Source of the DNA: Symbiodinium sp. CCMP2592
Taxonomy: Eukaryota > Sar > Dinophyceae > Suessiales > Symbiodiniaceae
NCBI GenBank assembly: GCA_905221615.1
Contig: CAJNDT010004635.1
Location: 457,769-521,768 of the forward strand
Length of the DNA stretch: 64,000 nt
Reading direction: 5' to 3'
This document shows positions 35,442-44,400 of the stretch, piece after piece. Positions within the stretch are counted from its first letter, which is position 1; the number at the start of each line of letters is the position of its first letter. The translations under genes and the position numbers were made by a program. The notes below the pieces were generated by a model. That model ran no database searches and had not been told where the DNA came from. It was given only the letters and a program-made list of their open reading frames with translations.

Positions 35442-36170
35442 CTACTGAAGGCGGTGCAAAGCCAAGAGCACGTAGTCGCGGCGTCTCCACGCTCTTAGAG
35501 CTGGTCGAGCCGCTAAAATGCGCCCCACAGCTTCCGCCGCGCTGCACCTTGTGTCCTGCATCAACCATGCGCAAAGGGCCGCAGGGCTGCGATTGATGCC
35601 GCCGAAGCAGTGGAAGAGCACGTTGAAGTCCTTGCCCTCCTTTCTGCAGGCTGTGCGTGCACTCGACAGAGCATCAGCCATGCCTTTCCAAGTTTGGGTG
35701 CAGTTCTGCGTGCATTCCAAGAACCAGTCCGGATGCTGGCTGTACCTGACCTGGTGGTCGTCCAGCTCGACTTGCAAGTGACGCACACCGCAATCGAGGA
35801 AGTGCTTGTTCCAATCTCTCGGAGTTCCTTTCACTTGCATCTCTGTTTTCCAACAAATGCTGACAACAACTGTAACAGGAACTTTCGTGTGCAACTCCAC
35901 ATTGTGGAGGTCCGCAGCCGAGCGCAAGCTGCCGAGCAGACACTTCTCGCCGGGCTCGGAGCTCACCACCACAGCGTCGAGAGGCCACTCCGAGATGTCC
36001 CCGAAGTTGTAGGACTCGCCCCAAACAATGTAGTCCATGTCCGACCAAGGTCCATGCTCGTATTTGTTTGCAATTTCGAGCTGCCAAGTTCGAATAAATT
36101 TTTCTTCCGCATCTGACATCGCCGACGAAGCAGAAGAAGCAGAAGACGAAGAAGCGGCCAGGGCATCCAT
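35442..36170 (-). CDS. Dual-specificity / tyrosine phosphatase-like protein
   Basis: A single frame of 242 residues. Near residues 186-195 it reads FHCFGGINRS, the HCX5R(S) phosphate-binding loop of cysteine-dependent phosphatases, with Cys188 as nucleophile and Arg194 as phosphate ligand; helices follow as in dual-specificity phosphatases (ALCAWLM, AAEAVGRILAARPALR). An upstream HFLDCGVRHLQVELDDH segment lies where the fold has its DSP general-acid strand, and Asp138/139 or a neighbour could be the acid; I cannot fix which. The loop has FGGIN rather than the common XAGXG, so specificity is unclear. The N-terminus is Ser/Ala-rich and low in complexity; translation could also begin at Met18. 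It would remove phosphate from protein or other substrates in cytosol or nucleus; no signal peptide is seen. Intron-free in the visible frame. Confidence 0.8.
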   Translation of the reverse strand: MDALAASSSSASSASSAMSDAEEKFIRTWQLEIANKYEHGPWSDMDYIVWGESYNFGDISEWPLDAVVVSSEPGEKCLLGSLRSAADLHNVELHTKVPVTVVVSICWKTEMQVKGTPRDWNKHFLDCGVRHLQVELDDHQVRYSQHPDWFLECTQNCTQTWKGMADALSSARTACRKEGKDFNVLFHCFGGINRSPAALCAWLMQDTRCSAAEAVGRILAARPALRAWRRRDYVLLALHRLQ

Positions 36171-36535
36171 ATGTGCAAAGTAGCAAGCAGGCTCGAAGGA
36201 ACTAGGTCTCTCGGGCCAAAGCTGTCAATACAAGCAAGCAGAGAGAACACTCCGGTCACGACAATTCGATCCACGCGATCCCTCACTTCCTGCCATTCTC
36301 CAGGCTGATCATTTCCACGATCTCGTCCTCAGACGTTTCCGTGATTACCTTGATAATCTCGGTGATTTTACCACTGGATGATGCATGTGCTACAGTAATG
36401 GTCCAGGTGATTGGTTCTCGCGCGACAGCAGCTTTGGCCGCGAGCTAGACACACAGCCCGCTGGCGGAAGGCAGCTTTCGCAAGACAGCGTCGACTGCTC
36501 CGTGTGAGACGTTTGCAAAACCGTACCCTCGCTTG

Positions 36536-36556
36536 CTGCAGGTCCGTGACCTGCAG
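36536..36556. other. Perfect palindrome CTGCAGGTC-CGT-GACCTGCAG
   Basis: Two 9-bp arms around a 3-base loop, 40 bp from the core copy at 36,477. A shortened relative lies at the same relative position beside the next core copy (37,175-37,189). It belongs to a longer unit of about 110 bp shared by the copies at 36,477, 37,108 and 37,813. Confidence 0.8.
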
Positions 36557-36587
36557 CACAAGGATTGAGAGGGTCGGCATATCCTTC

Positions 36588-36887
36588 TCACAAGACAAAA
36601 ACTACACCTTGTCTCCAGTCACCTTGTCTCCTGTTTTCCAGGTCTCGCAAGACAGGCCAAAGGAGCCAGTACACTACATAAAGCACATCCGTGTTCACTT
36701 GAATCTGCGGGAAGTCGAAGTCCGGCTCGTTGGGTGGGAAAAGGTACTCGGGGTATCCTAAGGACATCCTCGCATCCAGATACTCACCAATGAGACGATT
36801 CACATTTCCAGGCAGGCCTTGCAACTCCAAACTATCAGCACCCGAGGTCCATAGCAGCGCCACAGTGATGGCCACGGGAGCCGACAT
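36588..36887 (-). CDS. Small hypothetical protein, 99 residues
   Basis: The frame begins MSAPVAITVALLWTSGADSL and ends with DWRQGVVFVL. The first 15 residues are hydrophobic and could be a signal or membrane-anchor segment; the rest alternates acidic and aromatic residues (GYPEYLFPPNEPDFDFPQIQ, then VLYVVYWLLWPVLRDL). Composition is protein-like and unlike the translated repeats nearby. I recognise no family. It could be an exon of the same gene as 37,206-37,550, since both are on the minus strand and 318 bp apart. A core copy lies about 93 bp beyond its stop. Confidence 0.45.
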   Translation of the reverse strand: MSAPVAITVALLWTSGADSLELQGLPGNVNRLIGEYLDARMSLGYPEYLFPPNEPDFDFPQIQVNTDVLYVVYWLLWPVLRDLENRRQGDWRQGVVFVL

Positions 36888-37042
36888 CTAAACTGCTATC
36901 ATCGCGCCGAGCTTGAGCCGGTTGTGCAGCTGAAGCAGGAATGTCAAGGTCGGTGTCGATTCGAATGTGCGTCGCAGGAAACGCCCAGCTTTACATTCCG
37001 TTGCAAGGCTGCCTAGGATGCCGGAAGAGCCCCGGAAGAGCC

Positions 37043-37075
37043 CCTCCGCTGTCGGTTGGAAACCGACAGCGGAGG
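37043..37075. other. Perfect 15-bp inverted repeat, 3-base loop
   Basis: Left arm CCTCCGCTGTCGGTT, loop GGA, right arm AACCGACAGCGGAGG: no mismatch. It lies between the small genes ending at 36,887 and 37,206 and 33 bp from a core copy. It has no core at its centre, so it may be an unoccupied palindrome or a transcript-end hairpin. Confidence 0.85.
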
Positions 37076-37174
37076 CCAGACACGCAATCCACTCGCGAAA
37101 TGCAGCTTTCGCAAGACAGCGTCGACTGCTCCGCGTGGGGACTTTTTGCAAAACAATACTATCGTTGCTTCGAA

Positions 37175-37189
37175 CAGGTCAGTGACCTG
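37175..37189. other. Palindrome CAGGTCA-G-TGACCTG
   Basis: Two 7-bp arms around one base, in the position corresponding to 36,536-36,556 relative to the neighbouring core copy. Confidence 0.75.
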
Positions 37190-37205
37190 CAGAAACAAAG
37201 GGACC

Positions 37206-37550
37206 TCAAGGCGCACGGAAGCCGTGCAACGGCATTCCCGGCGCGAACTCCGGGTCCATAATTTCTTGGATCCTGCGCAGCAGCTGCACGATCCTTTCGT
37301 GTTCCCGCGACCAATCTTGCATGGTACGCATCAGCTCAGCTAACTGCACGTTCATTCGCGCTTGATCCAGCAGCATGTTGTTCAGCTGACCTTGAAATGT
37401 ATGCACAAGGACCTCATAATTCACTGGAGTGGGGTACACGTTTGCATTCGCGCTGGTGTCCGATCCAACTCCATCCTCGCGAGAATCCTGTTGCGCTTGG
37501 TCCGGACCTTCCACCGTGGATGTAGTTGCATCTCCAGGATGGGGATCCAT
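37206..37550 (-). CDS. Small hypothetical protein with coiled coil, 114 residues
   Basis: Starts MDPHPGDATTSTVEGPDQAQ, an acidic, disordered-looking N-terminus, then from about residue 48 a long amphipathic helix (heptad-like Leu/Met/Val in VLVHTFQGQLNNMLLDQ and VQLAELMRTMQDW) that could form a coiled coil, and ends EFAPGMPLHGFRAP. No family recognised. The frame is closed by a stop at 37,206 and could be a complete small protein or a first exon continuing to 36,887-36,588. A core copy lies about 80 bp beyond its stop, and a perfect 15-bp hairpin (37,043-37,075) lies between the two small genes. Confidence 0.5.
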   Translation of the reverse strand: MDPHPGDATTSTVEGPDQAQQDSREDGVGSDTSANANVYPTPVNYEVLVHTFQGQLNNMLLDQARMNVQLAELMRTMQDWSREHERIVQLLRRIQEIMDPEFAPGMPLHGFRAP

Positions 37551-37968
37551 GGCGCCAAACAGACACGAAGAACGGAATCTAACTCAGCAGCTGCGTGGAA
37601 GAATGTAGCATGCGAGCAGGAGCAGCCAAGATTCGCCTTCGCTATCAATGAAGCTGCCTGAGCTCGCTCCTACCTGACAAGACGCCATGGAACAAACAGC
37701 ATTTTTGTCGTGTCAAGGCCGAGAGAATCGCGCATCTAAGACTCAATCAGCGGCTTTAGAACATCACTGCTACGTGCAGAGGCTAGATACAGACCACTGG
37801 CGGAATGCAGCTTTCGCAAGACAGCGTCGACTGCTCCGCGCGGGGTCCGTCGCAAAACTGCACCCTCGCTTCGAGGAGGTTCAGTCAATGCAGCCCACTG
37901 GCGAAATGCAGCTTTCGCAAGACAGCGTCAACTGCTCCGCACGCGGACCCTTGCAAAACTCCACCCTC
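37551..37968. other. Spacer with two core copies
   Basis: Cores at 37,813 and 37,914, each in a related context (GCGGAATGCAG or GCGAAATGCAG on the left, CTGCTCCGC on the right, then GCAAAAC-CACCCTC). The sequence stops at the assembly gap in the middle of the second unit. No gene seen. Confidence 0.6.
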
Positions 37969-38068
37969 NNNNNNNNNNNNNNNNNNNNNNNNNNNNNNNN
38001 NNNNNNNNNNNNNNNNNNNNNNNNNNNNNNNNNNNNNNNNNNNNNNNNNNNNNNNNNNNNNNNNNNNN
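37969..38068. other. Assembly gap (100 N)
   Basis: Exactly 100 N, the usual placeholder for a gap of unknown size. It cuts the Helitron helicase gene before its last conserved motifs. Confidence 0.99.
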
Positions 38069-38802
38069 AATTTCGGGTCCTTGCCAACCTGGACCGCAAA
38101 CCCATTGCTGTCGGCCACCGGCCGAACGAAGAAATGACCTTTCGGAACGCCCGACGCTGGAGGCAGCTGCAGTTCTTGGTATTCCTTGTCGTCTACTTCC
38201 ACAATCACACCCAACGGCTGGTAGCGCAGCACGACGCAAGCTGCCCCAGCGTCGACCTGGGGTTCCAGCGGATGCAGCTCGATGCGTCGAACGACGCAAG
38301 GCAACTCCCTGGTGAGAAGTGGCGCGGGCAAAATACATGAAATACGAACCTTCATGCCAACGAACAACGGGCACATGCCCATGAGATATCCAGTCTTCGT
38401 CATGTTCACGACTTTGAGCGCAGCGCTGGCTTCGTCGGGCGTGAGGTTGCGACCTCCGGTGGGCTTGTCGATCGCCTGCACGAAGTAGAGCTGCTGATGC
38501 GCAGCGCGAGCTTCCAAAGTAGACCGTACGTGCTGCAAACGACCAACTTGCTCCCAAGCCAATCCGCCCCAGTATGCAGACAGGAAGTCTTCCACTGCTA
38601 ACGTGTCGGGCTGTAACACTCGCGATTGCAGCGCCAGCCAGAGGTCGTCAGGCAAGCTGGTGCCCTGCCGCATGTGTCCGAGAATACGAACCAAGGCCTG
38701 CCCGGATGCGCAGTCCGACAACCGCCCGGTCCCCGTGAAGTGGACGACGATGCGTGCAGAGTTCTTGAAAAGCAAACGTCCGAGCTCCGAGTTATTGCTG
38801 TC
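38069..38802 (-). CDS. Helitron gene exon 21: helicase C-terminal half, cut by the gap
   Basis: Starts after GTCGCAG at 38,802 (DSNNSELGRLLFKNSARIVV), then a helical region and TGYLMGMCPLFVGMKVRISC, the conserved LxVGMRVML block of PIF1/Helitron helicases, then an SH3-like CVVLRYQPLGVIVEVDDKEY. The expected final motifs (A-T-HKxQG and YVALSR) would follow immediately but fall into the N gap at 37,969-38,068 and are not found beyond it. Confidence 0.75.
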
Positions 38803-38876
38803 CTGCGACTTCCAAGACATGCAAAACAAGGCACTAGCAACATAACCAAGGGTTCCAATTTTTGAAAAAAAAAAAC

Positions 38877-39149
38877 CTTTTCCTGTGATTTGGGATCAAC
38901 TTCTTCTTCGCTCTCGGACTGCGCCGTGTCCACGGCGGACACTGCTTCCTTCCATTCGCAAAGACTTCTCTTTCCTGCTGGCCGAATTTGCAGGAAGTCC
39001 CCCAGCTGTATGCCGACGGGCATGCGACCGAACCATTCCTCCAGGTAGCGGGTAGTGTCCAAAGCCAACGTATCTGCACGCTGTAAAGCAAAACGATAGC
39101 CGGCTGCATGATAAACATCGGGCGGTGTCATCGACTGCTCGTCATAGAC
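38877..39149 (-). CDS. Helitron gene exon 20: helicase Walker B and motif III
   Basis: Starts VYDEQSMTPPDVYHAAGYRF, where DE is the Walker B pair of PIF1 helicases (usual form DEISM). Then GRMPVGIQLGDFLQIRPAGK is motif III (GDxxQLxPV). It ends SESEEEVDPKSQEK at a GT donor followed by a T run (38,877). Confidence 0.8.
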
Positions 39150-39233
39150 CTTGCGTTCCAAACAAAAAAATCCTTACACCACCATGAACAATCCCAACGA
39201 CAACAAAAGACGAATGGTTCACAGGCCAAGCAC

Positions 39234-39629
39234 GGCGGCGACGGCCGTTACGATTCGCCTCTCCAAAGCATCTTCTTTGTTTTTTTGGGCGCGAAGAGAC
39301 CGACGGTCCAAACAGATATTGGGATTGACGTTAGCCAACTTGTGTAGCGTGCGCGCTTCTCTTCCGAGCAGCCGCACAGCAGCGTGCGTGGGCGCACCTG
39401 CCAGGAACCCATCTTCAACGAAAAAGCGTCGAAAGAGTGGTCGTATAACTTGGGTGTAAGCCCATGTTTTGCCGCTCCCTCCCGCACCCAGCCAGAGACA
39501 GTTCACGCAGGCATTACGCTTGCCATCAGCCTTGCAAATGCTGCTGTTCGTTCTCTTTGCCCACATGTCGTCCACGGCACACACTACAGGAGCCACAGCG
39601 CGGATCTGCTGATCATTCAGTGTGTGCTC
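39234..39629 (-). CDS. Helitron gene exon 19: PIF1-type helicase, Walker A
   Basis: Begins after GGTGGCAG at 39,629 with EHTLNDQQIRAVAPVVCAVD, the Q-motif region. NACVNCLWLGAGGSGKTWAY holds the Walker A loop GAGGSGKT (about 39,465-39,487), followed by FLAGAPTHAAVRLLGREART LHKLA, equivalent to helicase motif Ia (TGxAAxxIxGxTxH). The family unwinds DNA 5'-3' during rolling-circle transposition. Donor GCC|GTGCTTGG at 39,234 keeps phase 0 with the next exon. Confidence 0.8.
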
Positions 39630-39654
39630 CTGCCACCAGGTCAATATAATTATG

Positions 39655-39655
<1 letters not shown>

Positions 39656-39702
<47 letters not shown>
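39656..39702. repeat. (CT)n-(TA)n microsatellite in a Helitron intron
   Basis: About 37 bp of CT followed by TATATA, in the intron between exons 18 and 19 (39,630-39,846). Confidence 0.9.
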
Positions 39703-39704
<2 letters not shown>

Positions 39705-39846
39705 CACACACCATCACTGCCTACTCAGGGTCGAAGCTCTGCGTCGATTGCAAGGGCTTTCTCATTGCACATGTATGCACCACATGAAAGGATGGACATG
39801 TTGCAGATTGTTGCAGCATCTTACCATACCGAGCACCGCTCTTTAC

Positions 39847-40098
39847 CTGCCTCGATGACTGACTCTCTAACGCGAATTTTAAACTCTTCGCTACTAATGC
39901 TTGCGAGGCAATTGTCTTCGGCTCGTACCTCAATCAACTTCAAGGCATACTCGCTGGGACGCAAATCTTGTGCATTCAACTCCGCCAGAAAGGGATCCAC
40001 TGCCAGCTCCGGCTCCGATGCCTGATCATCTTCCTCCTCATCTCCCATCTCGCATTCCTCATCTCCCACGTGACCCGCCGCTTCGCCTGCCACTTCGC
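39847..40098 (-). CDS. Helitron gene exon 18 (acidic linker)
   Basis: Reads EVAGEAAGHVGDEECEMGDE and EEDDQASEPELAVDPFLAEL, then RPSEYALKLIEVRAEDNCLA. It ends near a GTAAAG or upstream GC donor around 39,847-39,851. Strongly acidic linker, no domain. Confidence 0.5.
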
Positions 40099-40178
40099 CT
40101 GCATCGACTGCTGGCCACGAAACTAGGACACGAGGAGCAAATCCACTAAACAGAAACGTCGGTTTTGTCTCACCGAAC

Positions 40179-40533
40179 CTCCCGCGACCTTATCCAAATA
40201 GCGATGCTGCTGCTCAAAGACCGCTTTGGCATCAGACTGAAACCAAATTTTGCGTGTGCCGGCCGCACCGAAAGCCTGGCCGGAAGTTGTCGCTTTTACG
40301 TCTGGCAAGCCGCCGAGGCCTTCAACGACATGCTTCAAGCATTGAAGCGCTTCCTTCGTTTTGTTCTGGCGTCCCGCCATTGCACTCTTCCACTCCTTCT
40401 CGCGGAACAGAACTTCGGCCAGATGATCCAAAGACACAGCGTGCTCGGCACATTCCGCGCGCTCGATGGCATCCTCGTGCTCCAGGTCATCATCTACAGA
40501 GGCCCCCTCGATGTCCATGGGCCCGGAACCGTC
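40179..40533 (-). CDS. Helitron gene exon 17
   Basis: After ACAACAG at 40,533: DGSGPMDIEGASVDDDLEHE and then LAEVLFREKEWKSAMAGRQN, KTKEALQCLKHVVEGLGGLP. This region normally precedes the helicase and is acidic and helical. Donor probably GGGAG|GTTCGG at 40,179, which keeps the frame into the next exon. Confidence 0.55.
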
Positions 40534-40557
40534 CTGTTGTCATCCACACACGCCAAA

Positions 40558-40560
40558 CAA

Positions 40561-40639
<79 letters not shown>

Positions 40640-40652
40640 CGCACACACGCAC
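40558..40652. repeat. (CA)n microsatellite in a Helitron intron
   Basis: Nearly uninterrupted CA for about 90 bp. Further CA/TG runs occupy the introns at 42,845-42,930 and 48,285-48,310; on the coding strand all are TG-rich near the donor. Confidence 0.9.
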
Positions 40653-40659
40653 ACCAAAA

Positions 40660-41588
40660 TGAGGGGGAACCCAATGCATGTCCTCGCCTGCTCCCCTTCC
40701 TCATCGGCTTTGGAAACGTAGGCAAAGCGCTCTGCCCTACGTTGGCTGCTGCTGATTTGTCTCGCAGAATGGTGCAAAGAAACTCGCTCCAGCCAGGTGT
40801 CCTGAACGTGACACATGTGTTCCAGGGGAGTGAGTTGAGTGTAGTGAAATCCGCAGGGGATGTCCAGAAAGCAACAGATCCGTTCATGAACTCGCGGGAG
40901 GTCGTGAAAAGCATTGCTTCGATTTGGAAACATCTTGCCCCAACACCACATGAGGAAGTACGGGAAGTACCCGCAGTTCGGAAGATCGAGAACCTCGCCA
41001 GATCCACAACCCGGCTCCGGCTCCGGCTCAGCAGCTGAATTTCGCAAGACGGCGTCCTCCAAGTTGCTGCCGCCGACAGCTGGACTTCGCAAGACAGCGT
41101 CCTCCGAACCGCCGGCACCGTTATGCGGATGCTGGCCGTCCTGCTCATCCTCCTCGACCTTCGGCATCGGAAACCACTCTCGCACACCGACGAGATCCCT
41201 GACATACGGCAGTGCAACACCACCCAAAAGCCTCTCCTGAGCAGAAGCTTTGCGCAGCTTCATGCAGGCTCGCCAGTGGCGCCATACCGGGGAAAAGCGA
41301 CATCGCACGAAACCTTCTTGTTCTCGCGGCTCCAGAACATGACACTGGAAACACTTCCAAGACTCATTGCAATGCTCCTCGCCTGCACAGCGAGGAAACG
41401 GAAAAGAGAGCCCGAGCATGCAGCAGGCGAGCTTCTCCTTCTCTCCAGCTGCAGGCCAATGTAAATCCATGGGCACGACGACGTTGTCGTCGGCACCTCG
41501 AAGCTCCTGCCGCAGACGTACATGTCTATACACATCACAAGCATGGAACGCGACATGGACTTGACGCTGATGCATGTCGGCTGACCTG
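40660..41588 (-). CDS. Helitron gene exon 16: linker between Rep and helicase
   Basis: Reads QVHVAFHACDVYRHVRLRQE onward, with HCNESWKCFQCHVLE and later FPRVHER-like Cys/His-containing sequence (RVHERICCFLDIPCGFHYTQ). It contains one 36-residue repeat of the EDAVLRSP type formed by two core copies (41,041 and 41,086), related to the three at 44.9-45.2 kb. The downstream part ends at a (TG)n-rich intron near 40,660. Domain boundaries are not clear. Confidence 0.6.
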
Positions 41589-41589
41589 C

Positions 41590-42296
41590 AAAGAAGACGC
41601 ATATTGCCCGTAGTGCGCATCGAACGGGAAATACCGCACGAAGTCCACTCTCCCAGCCTTGCTGCGAGGCACACGCCGCACGTAGCGAGAGTAGTTGACC
41701 AAGGACATGCATGCCAGTACAGCACTGGGCCCGCGATGCACGTAATCGTCCTTTTGGTTGTAGGCCACGGGCTGCGACTGTCGGCGGCCCTTGCCAAGGG
41801 GGTTCCCGACATCATCGTCTTCTACCTCCGCCACCTCCTGCAACGGAACCTCGCCTGTGGCTTCCGGGTTCGTCTCCGCCTCCAAAGCAACAACGCGCAA
41901 ATCAGGCCGCCCTTCGGAAAATGCATCCAGCGCCACCTGACGACCCTTCATCATGGCGTACGGGACGAAACGGAAGAACATGTTGTACCCGCTGTAGCTC
42001 ACAAGCTGCTCCTGTTGAAACAACAGTTGATACGCCATCTCGCCGTTGGACTTAGCAACGCAGCGCTGCATGCCGAAAGCCAGACGGCGCAAGATGCTCA
42101 ACGCACGAGCTTGTGTGACTTGAGACCGCGCAGCAGGCTCGGCTGGCTCGGCCTCCGCAGCATCACCTTGCTCTTGACGCCGACGTTCGGTTTCTTCCTG
42201 CTCCAAGCGTTGAATTCCAGCAAAGAGTTCGGGCAGCAGTGATCGGGAAACCTCGAACTTTTTCGCGGCATACTCGCCAGTGTAAAATTGGACATC
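41590..42296 (-). CDS. Helitron gene exon 15: Rep tyrosine pair
   Basis: Starts after GGAAG at 42,296 with DVQFYTGEYAAKKFEVSRSL. Two tyrosines three residues apart (codons at 42,282-42,284 and 42,270-42,272) followed by K match the Y-x3-Y-x-x-K catalytic motif of Helitron Rep, which attacks DNA. Then come an acidic/Gln-rich linker and FGMQRCVAKSNGEMAYQLLF, also typical of the domain, and VDFVRYFPFDAHYGQYASSL. The frame must shift by one near 41,590. Confidence 0.75.
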
Positions 42297-42350
42297 CTTC
42301 CATCGGCAAAGACTTCGACACGATGTGAGGAAACATTTCTATCGCATTAC

Positions 42351-42806
42351 CCGCTTAATCTTATACGAAGTAATGAGTAAAAAGCGACCGTCCTGCATAT
42401 CTCGAAACATGTCAACGAGCAGACGCTGTAAACAGGTATCCAGTAACTCGTGCTCCCCGTCGGCATGCAGTGTCTGCAGATCATACTCGCAAAGACATCG
42501 TCCGAGATACTTCACATCCACGTTGCATCTCATGCAAACCTGTGCCGTGGGATTCGACATGCCCTCGGCGGGGTGATCTCTCTGAGGCTGGAAAACGTGC
42601 GGGGACTCGTTTTTCGCTGCTTCTTGCTGTGGCAATGCATCGTGGTCACGAGGGAGAGCAGCGAACCCGGCTTGGGGAACTCGAGGCCAGCCCTTGTAAC
42701 ATTTGAGACGCACCTTCTCCTCGCCCTCGTCATTCCTCTCAGTCGTCAGTTCCAAGTGAAAGCAGCCGAAGCGACATCCACGCTTGCCCTTGGCAGACTT
42801 CCTGAG
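42351..42806 (-). CDS. Helitron gene exon 14: CRFG zinc segment
   Basis: Follows a (TG)n-rich intron with an AG near 42,807. It reads KSAKGKRGCRFGCFHLELTT, then CMRCNVDVKYLGRCLCEYDL in the place where Helitron Reps have a conserved nucleotide-binding stretch, and ends GRFLLITSYKIKR at a GT donor (42,351). A 54-nt intron separates it from the tyrosine exon. Confidence 0.65.
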
Positions 42807-42844
42807 CTGCTACCCACGCCGACACGTGCTACGTTGCAAACAAG

Positions 42845-42875
<31 letters not shown>

Positions 42876-42925
42876 CATAACACACAAAAGACATCGCTCA
42901 CACAAACACACCCACACACACGCAC

Positions 42926-44129
42926 ACGTGCGGACAGGAAACTTCTTGAAACAAGACTTCGTGCACTTGTGAAAGTGGTTTTGAATGACCAGACGCCGAT
43001 AGTCCTTGCACAGCTGCTGCGACCACTCGGAACCAGACAGTGCATCTTCCTTGCGGCAGCGGCGAAGATATGCCGGTCTCAGCGAATTATAGCAGCCCGT
43101 CAATCGCAAAGGTGCCTGGTCGGTACTCTCCGTGGCCGCAAGCTCATGCCCGTCCGGCTCCTTCTCTCCCAAAGGAGCCCCCGCATACTGATTGCCCGCA
43201 GACGCCTTTAGGCGCTCGCCAAGAGGCAGGGGCGCGGCATCGACGGACAGCTGGGCAGCCAAAGCAAGCTGGCTGTCATATCGAATGCGGCTTGCGGCCT
43301 CCAAGACTTTCTCGCGCCAACGTTGGAGCTCGGTCACGACCTCACCTCGCGCAGCCCTGGCCATCATGGAGCGCAGACGACTGCCCAGGTCGTGGCCCAA
43401 CAGAACGATCAAGATGTGGGGATGCATCGAACCTCGTCCTTGAGTCTCCAGAGGGCCGCAGAAAGCGGCAATGTCACCGAAGCAACCTGGGAAAGTCGAT
43501 GCCGCGAAACCATCTTCGTAGAGCTGAGCCTTTCCTGCACGAAAACTCGCTCGAGTAAAGGGTGGCAACGTTCCCAGCACCTCTTCGAAAAACAAAGTCA
43601 TCATGAGATCGAAAAACCTCGCCTGCGACACGGGATCGGCTGCCAACATACGCCTCATGGCGGCCAAGGACGGCAGCGAGGGCTCTTCCAAGTCCCATCG
43701 CAGATCGACGTCGAAGTTTTCGACCTTCCCTTCCGCGCCTTGAAGGTGCAGCTGCAGCAGCAAAGAAGCACGGGAATCCGCCAAATTCGGCGTCACGAAG
43801 ACGTGAGAAGTCCCGTAGTGCCAACCAGCCGCATGGCCTCGAAGTCGAATTTGACTGCGGTGTCCTTCCGTGCCCAAGACGTTCGCGCTCGCCTGCAGCA
43901 CGCTGCCAAGCGCGCGCTTCAACGACACGTCAACATCCGGCGACCGCAATAACTCGCGAATGTCGGCCTTCTCGCCGTGCAGGGCCATGGCCTGCAGCAG
44001 CTGTTCCGTGGTCACCGACGCAATCTTCGCACAGTGTCGACTGAAACCACTCCGCTTCACGTAGGCTTTCGATGTCCGCATAAGAGAAAGTCTGCGGTTC
44101 ACATCGTACATGACAGGCAAGAGCTGCTC
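42926..44129 (-). CDS. Helitron gene exon 13: Helitron-like N domain and Rep HUH motif
   Basis: About 400 residues. The exon reads EQLLPVMYDVNRRLSLMRTS at its start; further on comes AAGWHYGTSHVFVTPNLADS, the FxTxNP-type motif, then FFDLMMTLFFEEVLG, GCFGDIAAFCGPLETQGRGS and MHPHILIVLL. The HPH at 43,416-43,424 is the HUH metal-binding motif of rolling-circle Rep nucleases, preceded as usual by the QGRGS block. It ends HFHKCTKSCFKKFP, the beginning of a Cys/His segment whose other half (GCRFGCFH) is in the next exon, as in other Helitrons. All catalytic metal ligands look present. Confidence 0.85.
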
Positions 44130-44400
44130 CTGCTGCGAGCCCCTTCACTTTCACAAATCCGCCAGCTTTCGCAAGACAGCGTCCACTGGCGGAATTATTT
44201 AATGTCGATTCTTAACTCCAAACCCCGTCTTGAATGTAACACTGCCAGGACACGGACATACTACTTTCACATATCCGCTAGCCGGCGGAAATATTTAATA
44301 TCCATTCTTAACTCCGAACCCGGTCTTGAATGTAACACTGCCAGGACACGGACATACTCCACCGAGGAAGGGCCGGCGAAGCAATCGTGTCGCCATAAAC
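44130..44400 (-). other. Helitron intron holding a filled/empty core pair
   Basis: A GT-AG intron of 271 nt (CTG|GTTTAT ... GCAGCAG|GAGCAG) joining EEL to EQLLPVMYDVNRRL in phase 0. It is largely a tandem duplication of about 107/127 bp: both copies carry CTTTCACA-ATCCGC-AG and GGCGGAA-TATTTAAT through GACACGGACATACT. One copy has the 20-bp core inside its palindrome (44,167-44,186) and the other does not (44,274-44,287). Confidence 0.8.

Noticed and set aside
36640-36660. Extra core copy (TCTCGCAAGACAGG) inside the 99-residue ORF
   Set aside because: Only about 11 bases match and there is no palindrome; the same holds for CCTCGCAAGACGAGC at about 57,382 in the retroelement.
40165-41464. Long plus-strand frames opposite the Helitron exons
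   Set aside because: GC-rich coding DNA leaves antisense frames open; the minus strand carries recognisable helicase and Rep motifs, the plus strand none.
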